Below the pieces are notes generated by a model. That model did not search any database. It saw only the letters and a list, made by a program, of their open reading frames with translations, and had not been told where the DNA came from. Below, piece by piece: positions 1 to 26,000 of a stretch of 64,000 bases of DNA; positions within the stretch are counted from its first letter, which is position 1, and every line of letters starts with the position of its first letter. The stretch lies in contig NC_088110.1 in assembly GCF_036370855.1 (NCBI RefSeq), positions 24,366,001-24,430,000 of the forward strand, in the 5' to 3' direction. The stretch comes from Dromaius novaehollandiae (lineage: Eukaryota; Chordata; Aves; Casuariiformes; Dromaiidae). The position numbers and the translations under genes were made by a program.

Positions 1-8683
<8,683 letters not shown>

Positions 8684-9770
8684 CGGAGCTCGGTGCTTCT
8701 GCAGCTGCGCCCGGGACGGAGCTGCGTCCTCCCGCTCTGCCGCCGGCGCCGAGCCCTGCTCCTTTGCTCCCGCGCCGGCACCACCCCGGGAAAACGCGCC
8801 CGCCTCTCCCTGCCCGAGCAAACCCGAGGGGCAGAGGGGTGCACGAGCCCGGCTCCGCACAGCTAGCGGGAATTGGGCCTTGGTGACCGCACCGATGCTC
8901 CCTGTCCCCCCTCGCCGCACCGGGAAACGGGGAGTCGCGGGGAATCGCTCCCGCTGGCTGCGGCATGAGGCCGGTGCTGGCTCCCGCGGGGCCGGGGCGC
9001 TGCGCTCCCCTCCTGCCCCGAGGCCGGGCGGTGTCGGAGCTCGTCCCTCCCTGCCGGAGAAGGGGCGAGAAGCCTCGCTGCCGTGGGCGCAGTCCTGACC
9101 TCTCCCCTCTGCAAGCGGACATAAACCAGTTCTGGCTAACGAAGAGCGAGTGAGAATTTGGAGACAAACCCAGTCTATTTTTCTGCAGTCTGTTTTCCCT
9201 CCTCCTGCCCCTTTTGCCCCGTGCCCTGTCCCTTGGCGAGGGGGCGGCCGGTCCCCCCTGCCCTGGCGGCTGTCCCTCCCTGGGCAGCAGCTCTGCCAGG
9301 AGTGCGAGTTTTGGAGCCTGGCGGGGACTTTTCCTAGGTGCAGTTCAAATGTATGTATTTTTTTTTGCCTAGATTTTTCTGCCTTCTCACGGCATCTTAG
9401 TAGATGGGAGTGAGGAGGGGAAAGGGCTCCATCCTGCTCCCTCCGCTGTTTTATTCCAGCAGGGCGCTGCAGGGAGGGGGGTCAGCGGAGACCCGGGTGC
9501 AGGAGCTGGCGCGGGGCCTTGGCGAGCGCAGGATCAGCCCCTCTGCCCTGGGCCGGGTGCCCTGCCCTGGCTCCCGCCGCGGCCCCTGCGCGGGGTGCTC
9601 CCTGCGGGCCGGCGCGAGCACGCGCGCTGTGTATATACGTACCTGTACATACGCGACCTCTATGGATACGGACTACGGCAATAGCTTTTGAGGGATAGTT
9701 TTGTACTGCACCATCCTGCCTCGGTGATGCCAAGTTCTCGTGCAATAAAGGACAAGCGGCTGCTGTGCTC
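8684..9770 (+). other. WWP2: WWP2 3' UTR
   Basis: Runs from the stop codon to about 20 bases past AATAAA at 9,744-9,749. Two exact Pumilio recognition elements of the form TGTANATA lie at 9,630-9,637 (TGTATATA) and 9,644-9,651 (TGTACATA). A GC-rich first half gives way to more AT-rich sequence near the end. The exact cleavage site is not visible. Confidence 0.8.
9744..9749 (+). terminator. WWP2: WWP2 polyadenylation signal AATAAA
   Basis: Canonical hexamer about 1.06 kb after the stop, followed by GT-rich sequence (GTGCTCTGCGTCC). Another AATAAA at 10,413-10,418 could serve a longer form, but I judge this one the main signal. Confidence 0.75.
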
Positions 9771-10780
9771 TGCGTCCCCGTGGCTGCGTCGCTGGGCGCG
9801 GAGGGGGCTGTGCTGTGGGCCCCCCCCCGGCAGGGCCGCCTCGGAGGTGGGGATGGAGGCCGGGGGAGTGGGGAATTATTCTGGCATCTGCTGGGGGTCA
9901 GGCAGCTCGTCCTGGGGACATTGTGGGCCCAGGTGGGCGAGGGGGGCTGAGGAGGCCCTCCCCACCCCCTGGCACACCCCTGAGCTGCTGAAACATGCAA
10001 ATACTCATAATGTAAACCTAATACAGCAATGAATTAATGTCTTAATAATAATGATAATGCCCCATGCAAAACTTTCCCTCCCTTAGTGGAGCATGATTCA
10101 ATCCTCCCCCCGGTGCTGTCATGGCTGCAGAGTGTCACCTAAGCAGCCAGGGTAGGTTTGTACCTGCGTGGTTTCCCCCCACCCCGGCCCCTTTCTTTTT
10201 AAAGTGTCAGGTAACAAAACAGCCAACCAATTCTCATCACTGCTCATATAGAAAGGCCAACAACAACAACAACACAGTATACTAGCCCATGAGGAGGCAT
10301 AGCTGGAAGAAAGTGGTCAAGAGTAGCAACATCCCCTTTCCCCTTCACTCCTGGGTGCTTCTAGAACTCCCTAACACTTTACACTTTCTTGGCTCAAAAA
10401 TGAATAGATACCAATAAAATCGGATCTCCTACAGTAGTGAAAAATTTAGCGACAGGTAACACAAGTATGGGATTGATATTTAACACACTATGCAGTAGCA
10501 CTCTTACTCAGCTCTTGGCCTACATCAGCAAAGGATGAAACAAGAGCAATGGGGATTAGGGAGGAAGAACAGGGCACTAAATTAAAAAAATAGTCATCTT
10601 GCTTTTACCCCTTTCCTGTTCAGTGCGAGAATCAAACTGCCCGAGTAAGACTGTATGCTGTGACAGCCACCAGTTCGTGTAGATCTATCCAACTATTTAT
10701 GAGGAGCACATACACAAATATCAAAATAGGGGCAAGCAGAGCACTTTGATCATTTCAACAAGGGAAAAGAATCCAGCAGC
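9771..10780. other. intergenic space between convergent WWP2 and PSMD7
   Basis: About 1 kb separates the two 3' ends. It contains a short (CAA)n run at 10,260-10,274 and a stray AATAAA at 10,413-10,418 on the + strand. GC content drops sharply around 9,990. I see no gene. Confidence 0.8.
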
Positions 10781-10802
10781 AGAGTGATTAGTTTACAAGA
10801 TT

Positions 10803-10808
10803 TTTAAT
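10803..10808 (-). terminator. PSMD7: likely PSMD7 polyadenylation signal ATTAAA
   Basis: The minus strand reads ATTAAA, the commonest variant hexamer, about 30 bases after the stop codon. I found no AATAAA on the minus strand close by. The 3' UTR would be only about 50-60 bases, so a more distal signal cannot be excluded. Confidence 0.5.
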
Positions 10809-10837
10809 TTACAAATAAAAAAAAAAACCTACACATT

Positions 10838-16281
<5,444 letters not shown>

Positions 16282-16700
16282 GGCGCCCGCCCGCCCGCCG
16301 CCCGCTCCGCTCCGCTCCGCTCCGCCCGGCCCGGCTCGCGCTGCCCCCGGCCCGTCCCGGCCCGTCCCTGCCGCCGCCGCGCTCCCAGCCTGCCCCGCTC
16401 GGGGGCGGTGCCCGCCTGACGCCATCTTGGCGAGGTCGTAAGCGGAAGCGGGAGGAGCGGCGCTCGCCTGACGCCATCTTGGCGAGGTCGTAAGCGGAAG
16501 CGGGAGGAGCGGCGCTCGCCTGACGCCATCTTGGCGAGGTCGCCGGCGGAAGCGGGAGGAGCGGCGGCCGGGCACCATCTTGGCGAGGTCGCGGCGGACG
16601 GGGGGCGCCGCCGCCATCTTGGGAAGGGGCCTGCCTGCTGTCTGCGGCGCGGCACCATCTTGGGGAAGTGAGGTCGCGGCGCCCGGAGGTGAGGCGCAGG
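16282..16700 (-). promoter_or_regulatory. PSMD7: PSMD7 CpG-island promoter with YY1-type motif array
   Basis: No TATA box is seen. Six copies of CCATCTTGG (CCAAGATGG on the gene's strand) occur at 16422, 16474, 16526, 16575, 16614 and 16655. This is the core of the YY1 site AAGATGGCGGC; the copy at 16614 matches it fully (GCCGCCATCTT on +). Several units also carry GCGGAAGCG, an ETS-like core. The arrangement suits a constitutive housekeeping promoter. The transcription start cannot be placed from sequence alone. Confidence 0.75.
16414..16569. repeat. 52-bp tandem repeat, three units
   Basis: Three nearly identical 52-base units begin at 16414, 16466 and 16518 (GCCTGACGCCATCTTGGCGA opens each). 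Each contains a YY1-type core and an ETS-like core. The third diverges toward its end, and further YY1 cores follow at shorter spacings (49, 39 and 41 bases). As a short-period tandem repeat it is likely variable in copy number. Confidence 0.92.
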
Positions 16701-17330
16701 GAGGCGGGGAGGCCCTTTCCCGGGGGGCCTGGGGGTGCTGCCGCCGCCTTCCTCGCAGCCGGGCCCCGCCGAGCCGCGGCGGCTCCCGCCAGCGGGGCGC
16801 TGAGGGCGGGGGAACGCGCTTCCCCCCCCCCCCCCCCTTTTCCCCCGCGGGCTCGGCCTCGTCCCTCACGAAGCACCGAGGCGGCGCCGTCCGCCCCGCT
16901 CTGGGCCCCGCCGCGGCCCCTCGCGGTCCGGCGTGGGCTCCTCTGCCCTCCTCGCCCCCCGGGGCCCCCGGAGCCCCCCGCGGGCCGGGCACGGCGGCGC
17001 TGGGGCGGGCAGGCCGTGCTGGAGCCGGGGCGGGTGCTGCCCGCTCTGCCCTCGCCCGGGTAGGAGGCAGCCGGGTGCCCTTGGCAGGGCCTCCCCGGCG
17101 GCTGCCCGCCTTCCCTGCGCGCCTGGAAGCGGCCTCGGAGAGCGCCTGCCCTGGGCTGGCCGCGCGCCCGCTCCGGCTCCTGTGGAAGACGAGTGCGACG
17201 CTTGCCCTTCTCTGGTTGCGGGGGCTCATCCCCTCGGCCTTCCGGAGGTGGTCGCGAGCGGCCGCACAGCGAGGTTATACCCTTACGTTCACTAGGCGGT
17301 AGGCTTAGAAAGCGGGGTGCTCTCTTCTCG
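16701..17330. other. distal part of the PSMD7 CpG island
   Basis: Continues very GC-rich, with a C-run at 16,825-16,838, then fades to AT-rich sequence near 17,300. Long open frames on both strands are due to composition. A divergent noncoding transcript is possible but not shown. Confidence 0.55.
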
Positions 17331-20300
17331 TCTGGGTAGAGCTCAAAGACCCAAGGGAATATGTGGAAACTCACTGTGGCCCCAGGTGTGCTGCTGGTGA
17401 CTTCGGCTCCGTGTCTGCCCGGGCGGCTCTGGGAGCTGTCGCAGCCCGGACTGAAAACTCAGTTCTCTTCCTTGCTTCAGATCCCTAAGTAACTTCAGGG
17501 TTCTCAGCACCTCAGTGATAAATGTCTGTGTGAGCGGGGGAATACTGCTGTTGCTGCTAGGAGCGTTAGCTTTCCTCAGAGGGCATCAGGTTAGGTTAAT
17601 TTGTTTTGTCTTATAGGCGACAACAGCCGTCAGCGTGGTGGGTGGGTTAACTGTCCTTGGTGTGATGGAGGAACTTAAAAATCTCGGAGTTTGAACCAAG
17701 TCTAATGCTTAGCAAGTCTTTGTACTGGGCCTTTCCTACCTCCAGAGTGGGAATTAGCACACAGAATTTGTCTCTTGTATTTTACTTTAGCAAGAAAATA
17801 GAACCTGAGGCTTTAACTCCTGAATCTACTGTGGAGGTGATGCTAAGGGGAGAAATGCTAGCAAAATTATGTGATATTCTCACTGCTCTAAAGCATTATG
17901 AGGTCTCTTATTTTCTACACTTTCCCTGGATAATACTATGTATTTTTACATTTTTCTCAGCTCTGACCAAATGACAATATTCTGGGTGAAATCTAAAGGT
18001 TCATATTGCTGCTTCTGCTGGAATCTGCAACAACTTCCAAACTTTACAAGAATTGGAGACCTCTTGTGGAATTTTTAAGAGGTTACATCTTTTAGTGTTG
18101 GTTTTATTTTTTATTTTTTTCAATTTCTGGTAGAAGTAGTAGAGGTTTTTTACCAGCAGAGGGAGACATCTGACTGTGAAATTCAAACACAGCCAGTATT
18201 CTGTAGCTTGTTTTATCAATATACATATAAAACTCGATGTTCAAATTAACTAGTTCAATAAGTAATTTAGCTCATTGATTTTTGGGCATATCCTAAGTGC
18301 CATTACAAGCTACGGATATTTTAAATGCCATTACCTAATAGAAGGAATGTTTTAAGCACCTTTTATTGATTTTATTACTGCTTTATTTTGCTGTCTTGGT
18401 TTAAAATCATTTTAACCACTCTGTAATCAAGAAGAAATATATCGTTGGTGAAATACAGTCAATTTCCTAAAAACCTTTGACATCGTTAAATAAGGAATTA
18501 CAGTTGTTAAATCATGTCAGGCAATAACCAAGGGACAGAAAAGATATAAAATTTGGAGCAGTGGGCCAGCATACCAGTAAGCTGTTCTGACCTTTGGCAT
18601 TCAGACTCTGTATGTGACAATCACGCTTCAGTTCTGTTCTTGGTTCTTACATCAGCCAGGAGAGATTTAAAATCTCAGCATGCCAGGAAGGTTGTTGAAG
18701 GATAACAGAGTACGATCTAGAGACAATTAAGGGGCATTTTAATGACCTGCTGTGACTTTTTGTTAAAATTACTCTCTAACTTAGCACATTTGAAATTTCA
18801 TTTGCCAGATTGTATTGCTAGTAGCATAGTATATTGATGTTACACACAAAAGGAGTAAATTGAGTCTGCTTATAGGGATTTCAGTTACTTCCCATCCCAG
18901 CTCTTTTGACTTGAGAAGATTATCAGTATTATTGAGCTAATCAGTTGGTAGATGTAGACTGGGGAATACAGGCAATATGTTGCTTAATCAAAGAATTGAA
19001 AAGTAAGTAATGAATGTTTGTGCTCAATAAAAAACAGCTAATGAGTTGATTGCATTGATGCTTGATGTAATTTTGCTGTAGAGTGGCAAACATCAATACC
19101 TATATATGATTTGGCTCATGATTGCTGAGCTGAGATTCAAAGTTTAGAGAGGTTCTGCAGTGAGAGAGCACCTGGTGATTGACCTAAAGTGGGGAGCTGC
19201 ATTTCAAATCAAGTGATTCCATCATTAATTATTGTTTTTTTTCTTTTTGCCCATCCCTCCCTTGACCCCCCCCCCCCCCATAACCCCAACCACAGCGTAG
19301 AAGAGACTTACACATAATTGTTTTCAGAGGTTTAATAAAAGCAAATTTCTGGCTTGAAAAATGAGAGGAATAAGTTGTCATGAAATAGTTCAAAATTCAA
19401 ATTCATGATTTTTAAATATAAAACCAGTCTCCAGTCTTCCTCTCGTCATGACCTTAACCTCAAGGGGGAAATCAGTCACAAAGAAACGTTATGCTCCCGG
19501 TGTGAAGGTGGACATCTGCTGTGTTTGAGCTAGATAATGGAAATGACATGAATGAATAGGATATGGCTATCCATTAAAAAAGAAGAAAGTCTTCAAAATA
19601 GTTCATTAGCAGAAAATCAAATGTTGTCTTGAATGGTGCAGCCTGTAGATTCTTTCTGAATTCCCTTTTTCCCCCTTATTATCACCATTTGGTTTGTTAG
19701 GCACTGTCACCTCTTGTTTCTTCGTGTACGGGTAATACCAGTAACACAGAAGGACATCTTTGTAGGCTTTTCTAAACCAACCTGTGCCACTGTCAACTGT
19801 TGTGTCGTTAGCAGAAAGAAAACTTGGTGCCCAGATTCTGGGTAGTTCCTATGTTTGCTGCGGCGTGTCCTGTCCTCTTCCCCCAAGCCTGGGATCAAGC
19901 TCATACTTAAGGAATGTGGTACTTCAGTTGGGAATCAGTATTTGTTTTCAAATTGTGAAGAATATATAGATACTTCAGAAGTTTGCTTTTTATCTCTGTA
20001 AACCATCTAGTGTCATGTTTGGGTCTAAATCTTCATTAGGCTGGTGACGTGTTTTCTGAGCAGCCATCAAGCAGAGCTTTCTGGGTCTCTGCTTGCCAAC
20101 TGTTTTCTAATTTAACTAATGCTGGCCTACAGAAATTATGGTAGCATGGCTGGGGGACACTTGGTGTCTTGCCTTCTTTCCATCTGTCAGTATGGGGAGG
20201 GGAGGAAGTAAATTTTTAATGGGTCTAAAAAAAACCCAAATGCAGATAACTTTATTGTTAAAAATTGCAAAAGAGTCTGATTATCTACGGACCTGGCAAA

Positions 20301-22530
20301 GCACAGATTCACTGAATACGTTTACTGTGTACTTCCTAGGTGTTCTTTCCAGCCATGAGTTAGAAACATACTAGTGTTTTTAATGAAAATGCCAGCATCC
20401 TACAAAAACAACTTAGAGGTTCGTAAAGGCTTGGATGACTCTGCGTTATATTACCCCTGCCTAACCTACCGCCTGCTTCGTGTAGAGCTCTTGATGTCTG
20501 TTTTCTCTTCTTGTGTGAGAAGGAGCTGCGGCTGGTCAGTCGCTAGCCTCCCCTTTGGAAGAGGGTTGGATTATCCCTATCGCGGAGTCTCCCAGGTGTA
20601 GAGGTTCTCCACCTGCGGAAGGGCAGAGCGTGGGAAGTAAAGGCTGTGTAAGCAAGGCGATGGTGGGCTGTAGGCAGGGCAGGCTGGGAGGTGCAGGGAG
20701 GAGGGTGAATCGTGAAAAAGGCAGTAACACTTAGTCTGATTTGCTTTTTCTATGTAACTTTCCAGTGCCTGCTATTGATAAGTGACATCCTTGGGACTGT
20801 GGCTACCAAAGATCCATGCAGCTGTGAAGTATGGATGCCTGATGTTTTGGATCCTAAGTGACACATATTACTATACTCCTTTAACACTTGTTTTGGTTTT
20901 GTTTTTAAAGAAAATCCCTACTTTATTTTTCCTAGATAGAAAAAGAGGAAAAAAGATTAGAGACAATGTTCACTAATACTTATTTTTATTGAAATACTTT
21001 CTAAAATGTGTTTAAAATCCTCTCAAGAGAAGCTAGGCTTTCTTTTGAACTGTTGATAGTTTGTCACCTAATACTTTTGTGCTACCAGTTTGAACAGGAA
21101 ATATATTTATTTCCTTATTTATAAGTTTAGCTTTGTCTAAATAGCTGTAGTTTCCTGTTAGATTTTCTCGACTAGGCTGTGCTGTAAACTCTTTTAGGAG
21201 GAATGATACTGTCTGGAATTGAACAGGGATAATGCAAGCCATGGAAGGAAAGCAGAAAGCCACTGCAACATTAGTTATAATTTTTTTAGTTGAACTGTAA
21301 TTCAGTGAAATGCTAATGCTGTATCTTGAAGGCATAATGCCCTCAGAGAGCACTTAGTACTACCTGCAAAAATCCAGACCTCAAAGTATGTATCAGTTTG
21401 CTTCTGAAGATTTGCAAAATTGAGTAATAACAGTATTCTCCAACTGTCTGTTCTAGAATGTCATCTTAAGAAGTAAAGTTTCATTTATTGGTAATTATAA
21501 ATTGATCTGTTTCTTCTTTACAGTCTGATCTTTAAATATTTATGTTGCAGTCATTTGTTTCTTCGTTTCCCTGTAGCGTACTGTCACTGTACCAAAAGGT
21601 ATGCATATAAGTAAAACTTGTGCCCCTTACGAGGATTTGACCATCTGTGAATATTGCAGTAGTTCCTGTCATCAGCCTTTAAAACTCTTGTCTGGACATG
21701 TGGGCTGGTAACTCAAATAATCCTGTCCTTCATATGATAGTATCACAGTGGAGTTTTGAATGATAATTTCTGGATATGGAATCAGTGTTTTCTTGATTAA
21801 AAATTCCCCATAGAAGTGTGGTCAGCATCTAATGGAAAACTGTGGAAAAATCCTGCCTATTTTATATTGTCCGCTTCTGATTCTGGTGTTCTGTCCAAAA
21901 TCATAAGGCATATGAATGCCAGAAAGGTCTTTATTTTTTAAATTTAGACTCCGTGACTTGGATTGAAATATAAAAATTAATAACTAATGATTTACTTATT
22001 CTGATGCTTTTGCTATAAAATGTTTTTTTGAAAGTAGAGGAAACTTAGTTAAAAAAAAAAAAAACACAACAGGTTCCAGTCATACTCATTTTTCCACACC
22101 TTGAGGACTAGCAAATTCTTTAATATGAGATTTTATTTGTACAAAGCAAAACTTCAAAACCACTCAAAAGCTTTCTTATTAACTGCTGTCAGTGCTTTGA
22201 TTTACAAGGGCAATAAAGATCTAGAGGGGGCACATTTATCATGGAGTTCAGCACACCAGGAGCCATTTTCTCAAGCGGTAAAGCCAAGTGATAAAATGAG
22301 TTCTTTTGTTCTATAACCAAGACACATTCCCTATTTTTTAAAATGTGTGTGTTGGACTTCTTGGCTTATAGTTTGGCTGCGTTCCTGTAATACTCCATTT
22401 CTAAATAATGAAAAATTGCTAACATGCAGATGCTGATGATGCATCTGGAGAAACAGATTGTCTGAATGAAAGAAACTTACTTTCAACTTTGGTTTAGTTG
22501 ACTTTTTCTCCAGTGTTAATTCTCACTTTA
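17331..22530. other. gene-free AT-rich tract, desert part 1
   Basis: No exon with conserved coding character. A 14-base C-run lies at 19,266-19,279. Isolated AATAAA hexamers and 60-106-codon frames appear at the frequency expected by chance. Being upstream of PSMD7, it matches the start of the PSMD7-ZFHX3 gene desert of other vertebrates (inference from known synteny). Confidence 0.6.
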
Positions 22531-22535
22531 AAAAA

Positions 22536-22583
22536 AAAAATCTATATGTATATATCTGTATATCTATCTATCTATATATATAT
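22536..22583. repeat. TA/TCTA microsatellite
   Basis: Mixed ATATGTATA, TATCTATCTATC and TATATATATA runs. Confidence 0.9.
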
Positions 22584-22948
22584 GAAAAAATTCAAGTGGA
22601 CTGAAAAGTGATCGTATACCTCTTTGCAAAGCTGAAGGAATTCTGGTTTAGATGTAATAAAAATACTCTATTTAAAATAGAGCCATGCTGCTGAGGTATA
22701 GTGCTATTTTGCAAACCAGTTCTTAATCTGTTTCTAAACTGGTATCTGAGTGATTTTGAATGTTCTTTTATGTTGGCAGATAGAAACATTTATCTTCTTG
22801 TCTAGACTGAAATAGTGATGGCTTTTGTGGGCACTTAATTAACAGACATAGTTGTGTGGGAGGAACTGCTTGCAAGAGTAAATACCTGTATATGTGAGCA
22901 AGGGGCTCAGAATGTGATGATAAATGAACGTTATCCAAATGTGAATAT

Positions 22949-23028
22949 TAAAAAAAAAAAAAAAAAACCAAAAACAAACAAACAACCCCCCCCCCCAAAA
23001 AAAAACCAAAAAAAACCAAACCCCACCT
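22949..23028. repeat. A-rich and C-rich low-complexity tract
   Basis: A run of A residues followed by CAAA repeats, a C-run, then AAACC-type repeats, together about 80 bases. This could be the remains of a poly(A) tail, but no inserted element can be recognised next to it. Confidence 0.85.
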
Positions 23029-26000
23029 CCCTATAAACATGCTGCTACCTACAGTCTCTTCCTGGAAGAGAGAAGCATCCGTGCTCATTAGTCATCCGTA
23101 AAGACCAGTTATGCTCAGCTGGCCAATATTATTGCACAAGTAGGAGAACAGACCTCCAAAAAATACTTTATAATTTTGAACATAATAATCTTTAACTCTT
23201 AATCTAAAATTTTGTGTGAAACTGCTTTTGACATTTTGACCTCAGCTGGGCTTTGGTCCTAACGTATGGAAGAGTGAATCTGAAAAAGGACAGAAGCATT
23301 AAACCTTGTCCCTGCTTAAATCAGCACCATGCTAGGGTGCCTGTATAACTACAATGGTAAGTATTTACTGCAGTATTACCCATTTGTCCCCAAATTATGC
23401 AAAGTATTTGATGGATGGGCTTGGCAGATGTTTTGGACAATAGCTGCTTATTTGGTTTTATTCTTGATTTCTTTTGTAGACAGAGCTTTAAGAAAAGCAA
23501 TGCTGTAAGCAGATTGCACGCATAGCAAAGCTATTGCACAGCTTCTAAATGTGGTATTACATGGACAAAATGAAAGACCATCAGTATATCTGGCCTATTG
23601 CACTTTCTTTGGCTGTGGTCTGTAGCAGAGTCATAGATAACAGTTAGGACAGGGCAAACATGGAGTGGTACTGTCAGAATACAAAATGTGTAACATCGTT
23701 TACAAGTCTTACCAAACCTATTTATCAATCCTAGGTAAAGAGTTTTTGACTGTATAGGTGCGTAGGGGACAAATGATTCTTCACTGTATTCTGCATTAAA
23801 TAGTTTGATGGTAGAAGTCATACTATAGTCACTCTAATTCATATGCCCCCATGCAAGCATATCACTAAGAAATTAAAGACGCTGTTTCTTGTTGGCTGAC
23901 TCATAATAGTTACTTATCCAGAAGGAAGCAGCTGTTATGACAGCCAAAAGACCCCGCCATAACTGCTTTACTAGCTTATGGAAAACTAAATCTTTGGTTG
24001 ACCTATCGTGGTCATCATCTGTAGCAAAGTGATTTTTCAGATCTCTTTGCTCTAATTTTTTGTTGGCATTTGAAATGAAGCAAAGAGAAGATTTAGTCCA
24101 GGAGGCCCACCTTTTTGTTTCATAAAGCTGCGTATGTTACTTCTGATACTTATCTTATTGTAAAACTTTTAGTCTCTGATATTTAAAGTTGGGAATTATA
24201 AAGTGATTTTTTTTTTTAAACCCTGGGGCCTCTTACACTGTAGTCTCTTGAAAGATCCTAAGGCTTTGAAAAAATTTGAAATACTTCATTTTATGAAGCA
24301 GTTTTGGGGTCAGTTTTTCTAAAATGTATGCTTTTATGTTGGATAGTTTAAAGACCATCTGTTAACTGAAACCAACCGTAAGTGAAGTTGCAGTTATGTT
24401 TCCTATTAGTCTTGTATCACTCCTATTAGTCATGTATGAAGGAATACAGAGACATCCAACAGAACTCAAAACAAAAATTGAAAAAGCAGATGTTGAAACT
24501 GTGTTGGCTTGTTGCTTTTCTTTTACAGGAGCAAGTAATTATTAATGGATTGCAAAAATACTGTAAGACTAGTTGTGTAAACTGTTATGCAGAATCACAG
24601 CTAAGATGTATTTCTGAGTATTGTATATTGCAGTTGAAAATTGGAGTATTTTACTTGGAGACACTGAAGAGGATTTAAAAAATAGATCATGAATGTTATG
24701 TCTGGAAGCATACGATGAAAGATAAAATACAAAATTTTAAATAGTTATGCACTGCTAGTCTCTTAGGGCTCGTATATTATGTTGTCATGGTGAGCAACGA
24801 ATAAAAAAATAAAATAAAAAGGCTGTTCCTTCAGTAGTTGTGACTTATTGGTAGTTATCTTTTACAAGAGTTCCATGCTGACTTAAGTAAAGATTTCTGA
24901 GGGAAGAAAAACAAACTTTATTTTTCAAATAAATTCAGCTAAGAGCTCACAGCCTTCCATGACACCACACTGAATTATTATTAGTGTGCACTGCTGTGAG
25001 AATAACACTCACTGCTGTTTAACAATAATGTCTTTCCATGGAATTTCAGAAAGTTGGTAGGAAAATGAAGAGCAGAATTAAGTGCTGAAGCAGAATTAAA
25101 CCAGTCCATTCTCAAGGCAGGACACTCGTATTTTTGCTTCTGTAAGGGGAAATACTAAAATGTACTGTGTATGCAGGTCCATACAACTTGGTTAAAACTT
25201 TTTTTAATAGTTTGTGTATGTTAAGCAGAAAGCCTTCTCTTGTCTGAATAAAATCTCTTTAAGCATATTTCTTTAAGACTTTCTCTTTCTTTCCATCTTT
25301 AACCTTTAAGCAATCAAGTATCAAGAATGTGTGCAATTTTGTCTGTTTAAAGCTTCATTTGTCATGGAAAGTAGAGGTTAATTAGTTTTGCTTACTTCTG
25401 TCGTAATAGAAGATAATGTGTTGCACGTAGCAGATTAAAATAGCATTCAGGAATGAAAGGCCACGTCTAGGCCATTGTGGAAGATTGTTCAAAAAGACTG
25501 TCCCAACAAGGTCCCTGGCTGTGAAATGCCATTCGTGCAGGCTCTTGGGCGCTCGTGAGTTCCCCTCTTGTGTCCCAGGTATCTGGTCTCCGGGGTACTA
25601 AGCCGCTCCCACCGATTCTGTCTGCTGCTGGAGCCAGCGACTGCAATTGGCCTGTAATAACATAGCGAAACAGTAAAGGCTAGTGGGGTGTATAAAGAGA
25701 TGCTGTGGCTTGTGTGTGTAGTGCGGGAGCTGAGGCTTTTCCTTGGGACACTGAATTAGGAGACGGGACAAAGGTCGTTCAAGTGTCGCAAACTCTTGTT
25801 CACTGCAAGAGTGCAGAATTATCATTGTTGTCAAGAGTAAATCATTTTATTGCCCTCATGAGCACAACTACGGACAAAAAGCCAAGTGCTTATTGGCGAT
25901 TCTTGAAGAAAATCTTTCCCAAGACCTCAGTAATCCCTAGCCCCGTGGAAGTTGCACAAGTTGCTGCATAGATCAAGCTTCAGTTCCTGATCCTGCTTAG

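Noticed and set aside
10413..10418. AATAAA on the + strand in the WWP2-PSMD7 interval as the main WWP2 poly(A) signal
   Set aside because: The signal at 9,744 is closer, has better GT-rich downstream sequence, and comes before the sharp compositional change. The distal one is kept only as a possible minor site.
22949..23028. Poly(A) run as the tail of a processed pseudogene
   Set aside because: Neither flank has sequence resembling a gene or a target-site duplication that I can see; it is left as low complexity.
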